Virus record (IMG/VR): IMGVR_UViG_3300033143_005265
Location: 1-43,063 of that record
Reading direction: 5' to 3' (one strand)
From: a virus
DNA: 43,063 bases
The notes under the pieces were generated by a model. It made no database searches, had not been told where the DNA came from, and saw only the letters and a program-made list of their open reading frames with translations. The number at the start of each line of letters is the position of its first letter. The first letter of the stretch is position 1. Positions 22,236-31,600 of the stretch are shown one piece after another. The translations under genes and the position numbers were made by a program.

Positions 22236-25200
22236 CTAAAATGTATAGGCAGCTACCCAGCTGGCGCCATCATAAACATAAACCGCATCAAGATCCATAT
22301 CTACAACATGCGCGCCCTCTGTCATTCCTGTCAAACTACCTCTTTGAGCAGTTGTAACTCTTGGAAACGGATAAGAATATGATCCAGTATCAATTGTATC
22401 TGGAGTACAATCAAGAACTCCGTCGGGACTAGTTGTTTGTATACCTAGTCTTCCGGTAGTGTCTAGCCTGACTTTCTCAGTTCCGGCAGTATACAATGCG
22501 ACTGCTGTCCCAGCATCAGAACCACCAATATGAACTAAATCTGTATCCCAGCCAAGAAACCCGGCATTTGCCCTTGATGCTGCTCTTACATCATTTCCCC
22601 AATATACTATCCCGTCACTTCGCGCCCCGAAAGTATTTGCAATTTGAATTTTATGCTCAGGAGTATCTGTTCCAAATCCCGTATTTCCGCTATTATGAAG
22701 ATACAATTGATTAGCAGTGAAGCCGCCATCAGCCGAATAAGTATCAATTCTCAGATCTACCGGGACTCCTGTTGCACCAGCAGCACCGTTTTGTATAGCC
22801 TGAATAATTACACCATGATCAAAATCACTACTACCGTTAACACCCAGAAAATCAATCACACCCAAAACATCACCATCTATTGTTTCAGCTTTTGTGCCTA
22901 AAACATCTGAATGAGACTTTCTGAAATGTAAATTAGAAAATCTATTTGTAGTGTTTTCATAGGTGTCAAAATATGTATGATTATGTGCTGTTCCCCCTGC
23001 GCTTGCTGTGTGGAAAGTTCCTTCAGGAGTAGGAATTCCAAGGCCCACATATCCCGTTGTGCCGTCTACGATTAAAGCATTAACATTGGTGTCACTTTCA
23101 ACTCTCAAGCTTACATCGGCGCCATCTTCATTAATAACTACATTGTCATTTATAAATACAGTGCCTCGAGTAGCATTACTTGTACTCTGTAATATTAAGT
23201 TATCGCTTGCATCTGACCCAGCTATCAATGTCTGTCCTCCAGACCTGCCATTTAAATAGGCGTACTGAGTATGGACATCTCCTGTTTCTAAATTAGACAA
23301 TGTATTATGATCTGTTATAGGTGATGTGTCAAACTGCTCTGTGAATGAGCTGTCAATTTGAGTAGCAGTTCCGCCACCATTAACAACGATTATCCTTCCT
23401 ATTAACAATGAATGGTTTACTATAATGTCCGGAAGACTTATAGGTGGTGAAGATGCTTGTGCAGCAGCTAGGGTGTGATTGTCGGAACCCAGTACGAAAA
23501 AAATGTGGCCATCACTTTCTGCTCCTCTATAAATCCAGTTAACAGCATAACGCCCAACGCCTAAAGTTTGTAAATCAGTTCCATCATCATACTGCGTGTT
23601 ATTGTATTGCGTGGGAGTTGATTTTGTCCAAACACTAGAAACATTATACCAAAACTCCGTATCATCTGTTGCCGAGTTAACAGAATCCAAGTCTATTCTA
23701 GTTCCTCCAAGCCATACAGCGCCAGCCGTTACGGTCATGTTCCTTGTTCCTATCTCTCCGAGAGCTATACCTCCGGGGACAACATCATACTTGCTAATCT
23801 CTAAATCTTTTTGATGCAATTTGTCAAGCAATCCCGATCCTGCGGAGTTAAGAGGGGTAATGTGTAATGTTGTTCCACCTATCTCTCTATATATATCAGC
23901 AACCCTTATTCTATCAGAATTGTTAATTAAACTTTCATCCGTTACGATACTATAAACAGGTGCTCCAGAGTTATAAACAGCAGTTAAAAAACTTAATCCT
24001 TCAGCTATCGCCTGATCATCTAGAAGAGGGACTGTGAATTGAAAAAGATCCTCTTTAAAATCATTAGTGCTATACAAATTTAATATAGCTGCTGAAACAT
24101 CAATCGTTGAGTTAAGATTATCGGTAATTATTGGAGTGTCTACCATTCCTGCACTATTTAAATTTTGATAACCAATTCCTTTCAAGTTACCTTTTTTATC
24201 TACCTGGAAAAATCTAACATCTGTTGGCTCTGAAAGGTCTGTCGCTCCTTCCTGGAGTATAATGAAAGCTCCAATAATTGCGCCTGCAGAATCACTAGGG
24301 ATAGTGAATTTCACTGCGGGTAGAGCTGTAACCGCGTCACTCATAGAATTAAATATTTGTTGTCCATATAAGATTTCAACTGCGCCTTCTGGGAAATAAG
24401 AAATTTGCTGTATTGTAAATTTTCCAGTAGGAACAGCGGCTGGAGTAGAGCTGCCATCATCATAATTATCTGGATCTATATTTGTAACTCCTAAAGCAAC
24501 ATCGGTGCCATCTGACAGTTTATAGCCAAAAGGGATTGCGCTACCAGTTGTAGGAATCATGCTGCGATTAGGATCCTTTCCGTTTGTCCTAGCATTAACC
24601 CCATTCCTAAAGATATTACGATCTGTGACAGCTAATGTAAGATTGTTTGAAAAAGCTGAGAATTCAACGTCGTTTATAGGGAATCCACCCCAAGATTCAA
24701 AGAAATCTTGCATTGAGGATCCCGGATTATGAATAAAATTCAATGGGGTATTAATTACAAAAACAATTTGATTAGAATCATTTCTTATTGCGATTCCTAA
24801 ATCTATAGTATCCCGTCTTTGTTCTGCATTTGCAAGTGACAAACGTTCAATAACATTCCCGCCAGAATCTAGAGAAATGAATATAGCTACTACATCGCCA
24901 GGACTTGCTACAGTTGTTAAATTGTATCCTGTTTTTGCTGTCCATATCACAGGAGCAACAGAAGGGCTTCCGGGTGTAGTGGTTGTGTCAACTACCTTCC
25001 CTTCTCCCAATGAAATATCTAATAGAGTATTATCTCCTCCGTTAACAGAAAGAGAACCGCCGCTCTTCAATCCGGTTGATAGGTTTTCTGGATAATTAGT
25101 ATGAATTGCCCAATCTGTAGGATTTGTATTTGGTTGAGATCCCAGATTTGTTGTTTTCGATTTATAAATAATACCTGAATAATTAACCATATCATTTGCA

Positions 25201-25586
25201 GAATAATTCTCCAAAATACTCCAGCTTGCTATTTTTGAAGCAGCCGCCCCAGTACCGAAAGTTAAGCCATCCGCCGAACCGTTAACAATAACAGATTGGC
25301 CGGCAAAACCGTTGTACTCTGATGGAGTATCAAGAAGCCCCAAGAATGTTCCTGTATTAACATTATATGTTAACATTCCAAGTTTCGCAGTTCCATCAAC
25401 ATCTATTGTAACATAAGTATCTGTAAGATTGCCAAGACTAATAATACTGTTATTTGGATCTGCGACAGTTTGGAGAACTAGTTTTTTTCCCTCAACAGTA
25501 TCGATAACCGTGTAGACATCTGCAGCAGATGCATAATTTAAATATACACCAATAAGTAAAATCAATGATATAAATAGCTTCTTCAT
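22236..25586 (-). CDS. Large tail-fibre-like protein with a Sec signal peptide
   Basis: Protein of 1116 aa. Residues 1-21 are a textbook signal peptide: MKK, a hydrophobic core (LFISLILLIGVYL) and ASA before AD. The rest reads as a beta-rich fibre: WSILENYSANDMVNYSGIIY (carbohydrate-binding-module-like), ITDHNTLSNLETGDVHTQYA and LNGRSGGQTLIAGSDASDNL near 760-800, VGLGIPTPEGTFHTAS, and an end motif PFPRVTTAQRGSLTG with YVYDGASW that is common in phage fibres and in exported bacterial repeat proteins. It has AGGAG 9 nt upstream and lies between sheath-initiator-like and adhesin genes. Export would be odd for a virion protein. Fibre call good, signal plain. Confidence 0.7.
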   Translation of the reverse strand: MKKLFISLILLIGVYLNYASAADVYTVIDTVEGKKLVLQTVADPNNSIISLGNLTDTYVTIDVDGTAKLGMLTYNVNTGTFLGLLDTPSEYNGFAGQSVIVNGSADGLTFGTGAAASKIASWSILENYSANDMVNYSGIIYKSKTTNLGSQPNTNPTDWAIHTNYPENLSTGLKSGGSLSVNGGDNTLLDISLGEGKVVDTTTTPGSPSVAPVIWTAKTGYNLTTVASPGDVVAIFISLDSGGNVIERLSLANAEQRRDTIDLGIAIRNDSNQIVFVINTPLNFIHNPGSSMQDFFESWGGFPINDVEFSAFSNNLTLAVTDRNIFRNGVNARTNGKDPNRSMIPTTGSAIPFGYKLSDGTDVALGVTNIDPDNYDDGSSTPAAVPTGKFTIQQISYFPEGAVEILYGQQIFNSMSDAVTALPAVKFTIPSDSAGAIIGAFIILQEGATDLSEPTDVRFFQVDKKGNLKGIGYQNLNSAGMVDTPIITDNLNSTIDVSAAILNLYSTNDFKEDLFQFTVPLLDDQAIAEGLSFLTAVYNSGAPVYSIVTDESLINNSDRIRVADIYREIGGTTLHITPLNSAGSGLLDKLHQKDLEISKYDVVPGGIALGEIGTRNMTVTAGAVWLGGTRIDLDSVNSATDDTEFWYNVSSVWTKSTPTQYNNTQYDDGTDLQTLGVGRYAVNWIYRGAESDGHIFFVLGSDNHTLAAAQASSPPISLPDIIVNHSLLIGRIIVVNGGGTATQIDSSFTEQFDTSPITDHNTLSNLETGDVHTQYAYLNGRSGGQTLIAGSDASDNLILQSTSNATRGTVFINDNVVINEDGADVSLRVESDTNVNALIVDGTTGYVGLGIPTPEGTFHTASAGGTAHNHTYFDTYENTTNRFSNLHFRKSHSDVLGTKAETIDGDVLGVIDFLGVNGSSDFDHGVIIQAIQNGAAGATGVPVDLRIDTYSADGGFTANQLYLHNSGNTGFGTDTPEHKIQIANTFGARSDGIVYWGNDVRAASRANAGFLGWDTDLVHIGGSDAGTAVALYTAGTEKVRLDTTGRLGIQTTSPDGVLDCTPDTIDTGSYSYPFPRVTTAQRGSLTGMTEGAHVVDMDLDAVYVYDGASWVAAYTF

Positions 25587-25598
25587 AAACCTTTTCTC

Positions 25599-26057
25599 CT
25601 ATGACAAAGACTCTAATGTGTTATCCCAGAAATATTCAAATTTCTCTTCAATTCCTTCAGGCTTTTTTATTGTTATTTCCATTTTTAACTTATCAACTCC
25701 TGTTATACTAGCAGAAGATTCTACAGACTCAATTATTTTTTTAGTTTTCATCCATTCAAGATCATTATTAGCGGCCTGTTCAATAATTCTTAAATTGCCT
25801 GATATTAAAGAATTCTCAATGAGAGACCGTTCAAAATTAGAATTAAATGGGATTTTATCTGCTGTGATTTCTCCAACATTTCCCCACCAATCGTCATTAA
25901 TAACTCCGGCAGGGCGTCTTTGAGCTGGCGTATTGCTTGCTAGATTTCCACCAAAAAGAGACAAGTAAATAATTGTATGAAAAGTTAAATCTGTTGCTAT
26001 CTTTCCACTTATTATTTTAAAATCTCCCCGTGTGTTATTATCTGTCAATCCGATCAT
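25599..26057 (-). CDS. Baseplate protein, Mu gp46-like (sheath initiator)
   Basis: Protein of 152 aa. GGNLASNTPAQRRPAG, the DDWWGN motif and the later DLEWMKTKKIIESVESSASI follow the GP46 family (RRGWWGD, then helix), whose members start sheath assembly. It overlaps the tape-measure stop as TAATG. In Mu it lies after gp45 and directly before gp47; here it is separated from both by fibre genes. Moderate to good confidence. Confidence 0.68.
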   Translation of the reverse strand: MIGLTDNNTRGDFKIISGKIATDLTFHTIIYLSLFGGNLASNTPAQRRPAGVINDDWWGNVGEITADKIPFNSNFERSLIENSLISGNLRIIEQAANNDLEWMKTKKIIESVESSASITGVDKLKMEITIKKPEGIEEKFEYFWDNTLESLS

Positions 26058-28009
26058 TATTCACCCACTCTTGAAAAACTTGGCTCTACAGTACTTTGCA
26101 TTGTAAAGAAGTCTTCATTTTCTTTTGTAGTTCTTAAGTCTGCGCGACCAGTATCATCTTTTATAAATAACTCTGCAGTAGATTTTGAAATGTTCTCTGT
26201 TATGCTTCTAGCAGTTTGAATTTGAGTAGAGATCACACCTATCTCTTGTTTTTCTCTTGCTTGCAATTCAGTTCTTGTTTCTGCTATAGATTCTTGAAAA
26301 CCCTTTAGCTTTTCGCCAAGAATAGGGATTTTCACGAGAGCATTTAACACAGCATTTAGAGGTGTCAATAATGCATCAGCTATTGCGGCTCCAGCTCCAA
26401 CCGAAAGAGAAACAATTCCTTGAAAAACAGATGCCATCAACGATCCAACATTTTTTATAACTTCAAAGAATTTTATGAAGAATGATGATACGGGCTCCCA
26501 ATTATCTAGAAGAACTTTTGCTAGGAGAACAAGCGGAGCAAATGCAGGCGCTAAAACTATAATCCCTGCTAAGATCAATCCAAAGTTTTCTTGAAACCAG
26601 TTAACTGCAAACTCCCAATTACTGACTAGCCAAAGCGTTGCAGCAACAAGAGCACCTATAGCAATAATAACCAGACCTATAGGATTCGCTGCGAGAGCTG
26701 CAGTGAATAACCAGGTAACAGCGGTAACAGCAACTATAGCAATAGCAAGTGTTCCTAAAACTGCAGCCATTATAGTTATCGCTTTTACAACTCCAGGATT
26801 TTCTTTTGCAAATTTGCTTACAACTCCGGCAAGATCTGTAATTGTAAAGATAACTTTCTCTAAGATAGGCTTTAAGGCATCAAATAAAGTAAGCTGCAGC
26901 GCTTCTATTGCGGAGTTCATTTTCTTTATTCTATTTTGTGTTGTGTCTCTCATCGCAGCAGCCATGCGTTTTGATTCGCCTGTTGCTCCTTCAAGAGATT
27001 TTGTATATTTCTCTATTTCTTTTTGTCCTAATTTTAATAAGTTGGTTGCTCCTGCAACGGCTCTTTTGCCGAAAATTGTAGCTATCGCGGCATTGCGTTG
27101 CACTTGTGTCATTTTGGAAGTAGATTTGTTGAGCTGTCCTATAATATTAGACATCTTTAACATTTCACCTTTGTCATCTTGTATCTCAATTCTTAATTTC
27201 TTAAGTAATTTCGCTTGTGCTTTTGTCGGTGCTTGAAGATTGAGGAACATGTTTTTAAGAGTAGTGCCTGCTTTAGTTCCCTTAATACCTGTGTTAGCAA
27301 GCAAACCAATCAACGCGCTAAATTCTTCAATGCTAGCTCCTGCAGCGGTAGCAACTGGAGCGCCATCTTTAATTGCTTCAAACATGTCTTGAATCGAAGT
27401 ATTCGCAGTTGTTGAAGTTTTCGCAAGAACATCATTTACACGAGTAAGGTTTTTAGTTAGTTGAGCAGAATCTTTAGACATTAAATTAAATGCGCCTAGG
27501 GAATCTGTTGCTATATCTGTAGCTGTTCCTAAATCCATATTTGCAGCAGTTGCAAGATCAACAGTCCCACCCAATGCGGCCATTGCTTGCTTAGAGTTAA
27601 ATCCAGCAAGTGCAAGAAAATCCAATCCTTGAGCAGCTTGAGTAGCTGAAAACTCTGTAGCTTCGCCGACTTCTTTAGCTTTCTTTTTTAAAGCATCAAA
27701 TTCAGGAGAGCCCTTTTGTATTTTATCAACAAATTTAGTAGAAGCATTTACCATTGTTTGCTCAAACTCTAAACCTTTTTTTATCGTAGATGTAAGAGCA
27801 GATTTGACCAGAAGCAAGCCCCCCGTGATTCCTGCGAAGGCTCCAATCTTACCCCCCAGCTTACCGAACTTTCCCATTTTACGATTTAGTTTCTCAGTAA
27901 AGCCACCTATTTTTCCGAATGCTTTCTTTCCATTCCTAGAAATTTTTCCAAAGACTTTTGACATTTTATCAATGCCTTTGAATTGTGTTGATACTGAAAA
28001 AGTTGCCAT
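26057..28009 (-). CDS. Tail tape measure protein
   Basis: Protein of 650 aa. Basic N-terminus, then the TP901-type tape-measure core at about 65-340 (GLEFEQTMVNASTKFVDKIQ, ATEFSATQAAQGLDFLALAG, MDLGTATDIATDSLGAFNLM), several hydrophobic segments at 405-500 (AANPIGLVIIAIGALVAAT) that enter the host membrane in this family, and a helical tail. It sets tail length and is ejected with the DNA. The ribosome site is weak (GGAAGTG); the ATG is 2 nt behind the stop of the chaperone extension, so translation is probably coupled to that frame. Confidence 0.9.
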   Translation of the reverse strand: MATFSVSTQFKGIDKMSKVFGKISRNGKKAFGKIGGFTEKLNRKMGKFGKLGGKIGAFAGITGGLLLVKSALTSTIKKGLEFEQTMVNASTKFVDKIQKGSPEFDALKKKAKEVGEATEFSATQAAQGLDFLALAGFNSKQAMAALGGTVDLATAANMDLGTATDIATDSLGAFNLMSKDSAQLTKNLTRVNDVLAKTSTTANTSIQDMFEAIKDGAPVATAAGASIEEFSALIGLLANTGIKGTKAGTTLKNMFLNLQAPTKAQAKLLKKLRIEIQDDKGEMLKMSNIIGQLNKSTSKMTQVQRNAAIATIFGKRAVAGATNLLKLGQKEIEKYTKSLEGATGESKRMAAAMRDTTQNRIKKMNSAIEALQLTLFDALKPILEKVIFTITDLAGVVSKFAKENPGVVKAITIMAAVLGTLAIAIVAVTAVTWLFTAALAANPIGLVIIAIGALVAATLWLVSNWEFAVNWFQENFGLILAGIIVLAPAFAPLVLLAKVLLDNWEPVSSFFIKFFEVIKNVGSLMASVFQGIVSLSVGAGAAIADALLTPLNAVLNALVKIPILGEKLKGFQESIAETRTELQAREKQEIGVISTQIQTARSITENISKSTAELFIKDDTGRADLRTTKENEDFFTMQSTVEPSFSRVGE

Positions 28010-28011
28010 TA

Positions 28012-28182
28012 TTATTTCACTTCCATTTCTTTATTTATTTCTTTGATTTTATCATTCCAAAAAAACAAACTGCTTGTTGTCCCGTCATCACTCAACTCTA
28101 AATCATTAATCTCTTTCAATCCGAAAGAGAATGAACTAGCGACCCCGGCAGCAATAGTATTGACAATGTCGAGGTCAGCCGT
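28012..28182 (-). other. In-frame extension of the tail chaperone behind UGA
   Basis: Directly after the chaperone's TGA (28185-28183) the same frame continues for 56 sense codons: TADLDIVNTIAAGVASSFSF, GLKEINDLELSDDG, ending FWNDKIKEINKEMEVK and TAA. It has no ATG, GTG or TTG near its beginning and no ribosome site, so it cannot easily be an independent gene. It fills the place of the T domain of G/GT-type chaperones and ends 2 nt before the tape measure. Readthrough would give a 192-aa product. A nonsense mutation in a formerly longer gene is the alternative. Confidence 0.6.
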
Positions 28183-28590
28183 TCATCCGACCATATACAT
28201 GGCCGTGAGAGGTGAGGACGTCATAAGATCAATCATATCCATTCTAGATATTAGACCTTTGTTTATTCCTGTCAATAGAGTAAGTATTATTATTGTTTTA
28301 CCCATTTCATTATCCTTTTTTGCTTGACTCATTTTCTGCATTTCACCGACAGTCAGACGGGGCTTTAGAGTTATACTATCAGTACCGTCTCCAAGCTCAA
28401 AGGCAAGTTTCTGTGTGATATTGCCTGCTTCATCAAGTGAAAAGGTCCCGTCTATAATGTTTTCTATAATAGATTCTGAGAACTCTTTATAATCTTTATC
28501 TTCTTCGATCAACCTTGGCTTAATCCTTTTTACTTCATAAGCCCAAGTTTCGAATTCTTTTATTGCCAACTCTCTACTTACTTTTTCCAT
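28183..28590 (-). CDS. Tail assembly chaperone (Mu gp41/E-type)
   Basis: Protein of 135 aa between tube and tape measure, the constant place of this chaperone. ELAIKEFETWAYEVKRIKP, LKPRLTVGEMQKMSQAKKDN, and an end helix (LLTGINKGLISRMDMIDLMT) fit the small tail chaperone family. It should coat the tape measure during tube assembly. I use the ATG at 28590 behind AGAGG; a GTG at 28599 is possible. It ends GGA-UGA-ACG, after which the frame stays open. No -1 slippery heptamer followed by an overlapping frame is seen. Confidence 0.75.
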   Translation of the reverse strand: MEKVSRELAIKEFETWAYEVKRIKPRLIEEDKDYKEFSESIIENIIDGTFSLDEAGNITQKLAFELGDGTDSITLKPRLTVGEMQKMSQAKKDNEMGKTIIILTLLTGINKGLISRMDMIDLMTSSPLTAMYMVG

Positions 28591-28609
28591 TTTCCTCACC
28601 TCTCTCTAA

Positions 28610-28999
28610 TTAAATCTTTTCTAACTTTCCAGGACCCGTAAATGTTACCGGGATATATCCAGTGTTTGAATCTGCCTTGATATCTCCCTCAATAGATCCA
28701 GACCCTTTATATATATATCCGTTAGTATGCTGCCAGGTTACAACACCAGGCTCATTTGTATCAACAAGCCCTTGCAAAAATTCCTGGTCTCCATTTTCTG
28801 GATCATATTCAAGCATTAATCCAGCTATTTCCCATGGCTTCACAGCCGACTTCGGATGTCCTGTACCATTGCCATTCATTTGTATTGTTTTTGTACGGCC
28901 GCCAACATCAACAGTGATGCTTTGATCACTCTGAACTGCAAAAGTTCTACTTCCTGCAGTAGGATGCTGTACTGTCAAATCTAATGTATCACCAGCCAT
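28610..28999 (-). CDS. Tail tube protein, Mu gpM-like
   Basis: Protein of 129 aa, beta-rich (DLTVQHPTAGSRTFAVQSD, VDVGGRTKTIQMNGNGTGHP, IEGDIKADSNTGYIPVTFTG), matching Mu-like tail tube proteins in length and pattern. It forms the inner tube inside the sheath. AGGAG before ATG. Position after the sheath gene agrees. Confidence 0.85.
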   Translation of the reverse strand: MAGDTLDLTVQHPTAGSRTFAVQSDQSITVDVGGRTKTIQMNGNGTGHPKSAVKPWEIAGLMLEYDPENGDQEFLQGLVDTNEPGVVTWQHTNGYIYKGSGSIEGDIKADSNTGYIPVTFTGPGKLEKI

Positions 29000-29011
29000 T
29001 TTTTTATTCTC

Positions 29012-30559
29012 CTATAGTTCACCGAAATTAAAACCAGCAAATGCAGTTGTTGCACTAATTCTTGTAACTCCAGAACGTTTGTAGTGAAATGTTGTTTCAA
29101 AGCGATCCGGATTAATTGCACTTATCTGCACTTGAATACTTGCCTGAGCAAATGGAACATCTGCAATAATAGCGAGCTTCCCAAGTGTAATCATAAGATC
29201 ATCAACAATAGATTTCCAGCCGGAAGGTTTAATAACTCCATCAACTGAAACCACATCAGTATCATTTGCAATTGTTTTCCCAACAAGAAATGTCTCTTCC
29301 TGTAGTCGATAATTGTATTTCACATTAAAATCAATTCCCACAACATTTCTTACATAGCGGAAATCAACAGAAGTAGCTGGTTGAGAATCAGGTCTTCTAT
29401 AAGTAATGAAATCCTGCATGATATAGCCCTGAGATTCTGTATAGATTACAGTAGAGATACCGTTTTTCACAAGATCATCTCTATTAATGTAATTCTGCAT
29501 ATCTCCGATAGTGTCCCCTGTCGGTGCGGGAAGATCTGAATAAGTTCTATTCAGAGTTGTTCTGTGTGGTTGGCTATTAAAGATAACCGCTGATTCAACA
29601 ACAGCATTTGTAGCAACCTCATAATTATATGCCGGGCTATTAGGAGCAGGAGCGACAGCATTTGTCATATCAAGTTTTCTTCCTGTCCCAAGAGCTTTAA
29701 GTGTTGCAATAACTGACTCAGTTGTTCCAGTAACAGAAACAAAGGGTTTGCAAACAATAGCAGACCATCTACCAGTACCACCAGTATCAGGATCAGGAGC
29801 CCCATTGAATGCTTCAATAGCATCTTCGGTCTCTGTGCCGTATGTGTTAATGACTTGTGTATACCAAGTTCCACCAAAATTAGCAAGAGCTCCAGAGATG
29901 TCATTTGCTCCAGCTCCTGTTGCCATCTGTGTAGAAGCGTATGATATATCCGCCGGAACACCATTTGTGTCGATAGTAAATGTAGTATCATTACCAAGAA
30001 TACCGGCTATTTGAGATGTAAGATCAACTTTTGTTGTTCCATCTGCTGCAGTAACAGGAGCATAGATATTGCCTCCAATAGCTGCAATTATTTTTGGAAT
30101 CAATTCTGTAACTGTATCATCTGTTTCTACAACCCAAGAAATTTGTTTTCCTGAAATAGATTTTCTTCCATTGAAAACTAAATTGTGAGTTGCATTTTCT
30201 GAAGCTGTTCCAGAGGGTGTAATGTCTCCAGCAGCAGCAGTTGCACCACCGGCGTCTTCTATTGGAAAAATATCAACTGGGATAGTTCCAACTCCGCCAC
30301 CTTGAACAGGCTTAAGAATTCTAGCCATCATATGTGCTGGACTTGCCCCGAATGTGTCAAAAGCGTCTTTCTCGCTACTTATTGTAATTGGTTGGTCATA
30401 AGATGCGAAGCCCGATTGTTTCGATGTTGCAACAGGAGAGAAAGCGGCTATCCTTTGCGGCAGGAAGCGGCCCCCTTCTGAAAAATCTTTAAACCCGAGC
30501 GCATAACCAACAACCGCTGCAACAGCATCTTGAGATACTGCGTTAGATAGTATAGCCAT
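29012..30559 (-). CDS. Contractile tail sheath protein, Mu gpL-like
   Basis: Protein of 515 aa. AAVVGYALGFKDFSEGG, PQRIAAFSPVATSKQSGF, DAFDTFGASPAHMMARILKP, a VWNSQPHRTTLNR-like segment (VIFNSQPHRTTLNR), and the C-terminal FQTTFHYKRSG-like strand (FETTFHYKRSGVTRI) follow the Mu-type sheath. Its presence proves a myovirus tail. GGGGGA before ATG. One of the surest calls in the window. Confidence 0.92.
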   Translation of the reverse strand: MAILSNAVSQDAVAAVVGYALGFKDFSEGGRFLPQRIAAFSPVATSKQSGFASYDQPITISSEKDAFDTFGASPAHMMARILKPVQGGGVGTIPVDIFPIEDAGGATAAAGDITPSGTASENATHNLVFNGRKSISGKQISWVVETDDTVTELIPKIIAAIGGNIYAPVTAADGTTKVDLTSQIAGILGNDTTFTIDTNGVPADISYASTQMATGAGANDISGALANFGGTWYTQVINTYGTETEDAIEAFNGAPDPDTGGTGRWSAIVCKPFVSVTGTTESVIATLKALGTGRKLDMTNAVAPAPNSPAYNYEVATNAVVESAVIFNSQPHRTTLNRTYSDLPAPTGDTIGDMQNYINRDDLVKNGISTVIYTESQGYIMQDFITYRRPDSQPATSVDFRYVRNVVGIDFNVKYNYRLQEETFLVGKTIANDTDVVSVDGVIKPSGWKSIVDDLMITLGKLAIIADVPFAQASIQVQISAINPDRFETTFHYKRSGVTRISATTAFAGFNFGEL

Positions 30560-30568
30560 ATCGTCCCC

Positions 30569-31204
30569 CTAAAAATCTGTTATTAATGAAAATTTACCAT
30601 AATCGTCTACATCTATTTTAGTATCATTTCCCAATAAATCATTTAAGGGCTTCAATGATACTATTTCATCATATTTTACTTGTAAGGATATTTTCAATCC
30701 CATAATGTAGTTAGCATTATCTATTTGTGTCGGCTGGAAGGGGTTAATGCTGGTTATGAATCTATGTGAAACAAATCCAGGAGCAAATCCTAATCTGAAA
30801 TAATCACCATCTTGAATTATACCTCTAATTATCCCGGCCATTCTTTGAATATATAACGCCGACTTTTTATCTCCTTCACTTGAAGAACTAGCCTTGCTGG
30901 CAACCTCAAGATCAATGTTGAAATTTGCAGCAGCTTTCTGTATTTTAGATGTCCCGGTTTGATATCCGGTATTCTCATAATATACATTTATTGAATTCTG
31001 TTCAGTTAAATCCACTGGAACAAATCGTTCTAGGAAAAGATTCAGTACATCATCCTCTCCCCAAAAAGATTCAATTATAGCTAAATCATTTGGGAAAGAT
31101 GCAGCCAGAGTTCTTTGGTTTGGTAATTCTATAGCAAGTATTGCTGCGATTTGATCCCTTATAAGTTCAAATCCAGCTTCACTAATTAATGCAGAAATCG
31201 CCAT
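30569..31204 (-). CDS. Probable tail terminator protein (Mu gp37-like position)
   Basis: Protein of 211 aa directly upstream of the sheath. The first part (RDQIAAILAIELPNQ) and a later beta region with FVSHRFITSINPFQPTQ look like tail terminators that cap tube and sheath, and the position agrees. Its ATG directly follows the upstream TAA, with GGAGAG within the preceding gene's end. Function mainly from synteny. Confidence 0.55.
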   Translation of the reverse strand: MAISALISEAGFELIRDQIAAILAIELPNQRTLAASFPNDLAIIESFWGEDDVLNLFLERFVPVDLTEQNSINVYYENTGYQTGTSKIQKAAANFNIDLEVASKASSSSEGDKKSALYIQRMAGIIRGIIQDGDYFRLGFAPGFVSHRFITSINPFQPTQIDNANYIMGLKISLQVKYDEIVSLKPLNDLLGNDTKIDVDDYGKFSLITDF

Positions 31205-31600
31205 TTATTCATACTCTCCAAGAATTACAGAAACACAACCAAAAGTTTGAGATGGTCTAACGTCTATACATTTCATTTTATGATCTTTTCCGCTAGCATC
31301 TACAAAATCAACTACAGCATCCTTAAGATAAGGATCTTCAGGTCTTTGCGTGCTACTAAACACCGGGAATCCTAGTTCTTCAAGTGTTTGAGTATTAAGC
31401 ACAAAGTGACCATTCTTGGCGTTAACAAAAAGACCCGTATCCGGATCTAATTGCGTATGATGAAGCGTTACCGATGCGTAAATAGTAGTTGTAAAAGTAT
31501 TCTTCGCATTTGTGATAGTTAGATCAGTTTGAAATCCACCTTGATCAAGTATGAATTTATTATCTGCTCTAGCCATGTTAAGTAACGCTCCATTCGCCAT
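31205..31600 (-). CDS. Putative head completion/neck protein
   Basis: Protein of 131 aa, mainly beta (FTTTIYASVTLHHTQLDPDT, VNAKNGHFVLNTQTLEELGF, VSVILGEYE). It sits between capsid and tail terminator, where head-closure or stopper proteins lie. AAAGGA before ATG. No sequence family recognised; the call rests on order. Confidence 0.45.
   Translation of the reverse strand: MANGALLNMARADNKFILDQGGFQTDLTITNAKNTFTTTIYASVTLHHTQLDPDTGLFVNAKNGHFVLNTQTLEELGFPVFSSTQRPEDPYLKDAVVDFVDASGKDHKMKCIDVRPSQTFGCVSVILGEYE

Noticed and set aside
26703-27236. 177-codon open frame on the plus strand
   Set aside because: It is antisense to the tape-measure gene, with no ribosome site and no recognisable protein pattern; a shadow of a low-complexity coding region.
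28043-28327. 94-codon plus-strand frame across the chaperone extension
   Set aside because: Antisense and without ribosome site; it exists because the opposite frame is open.
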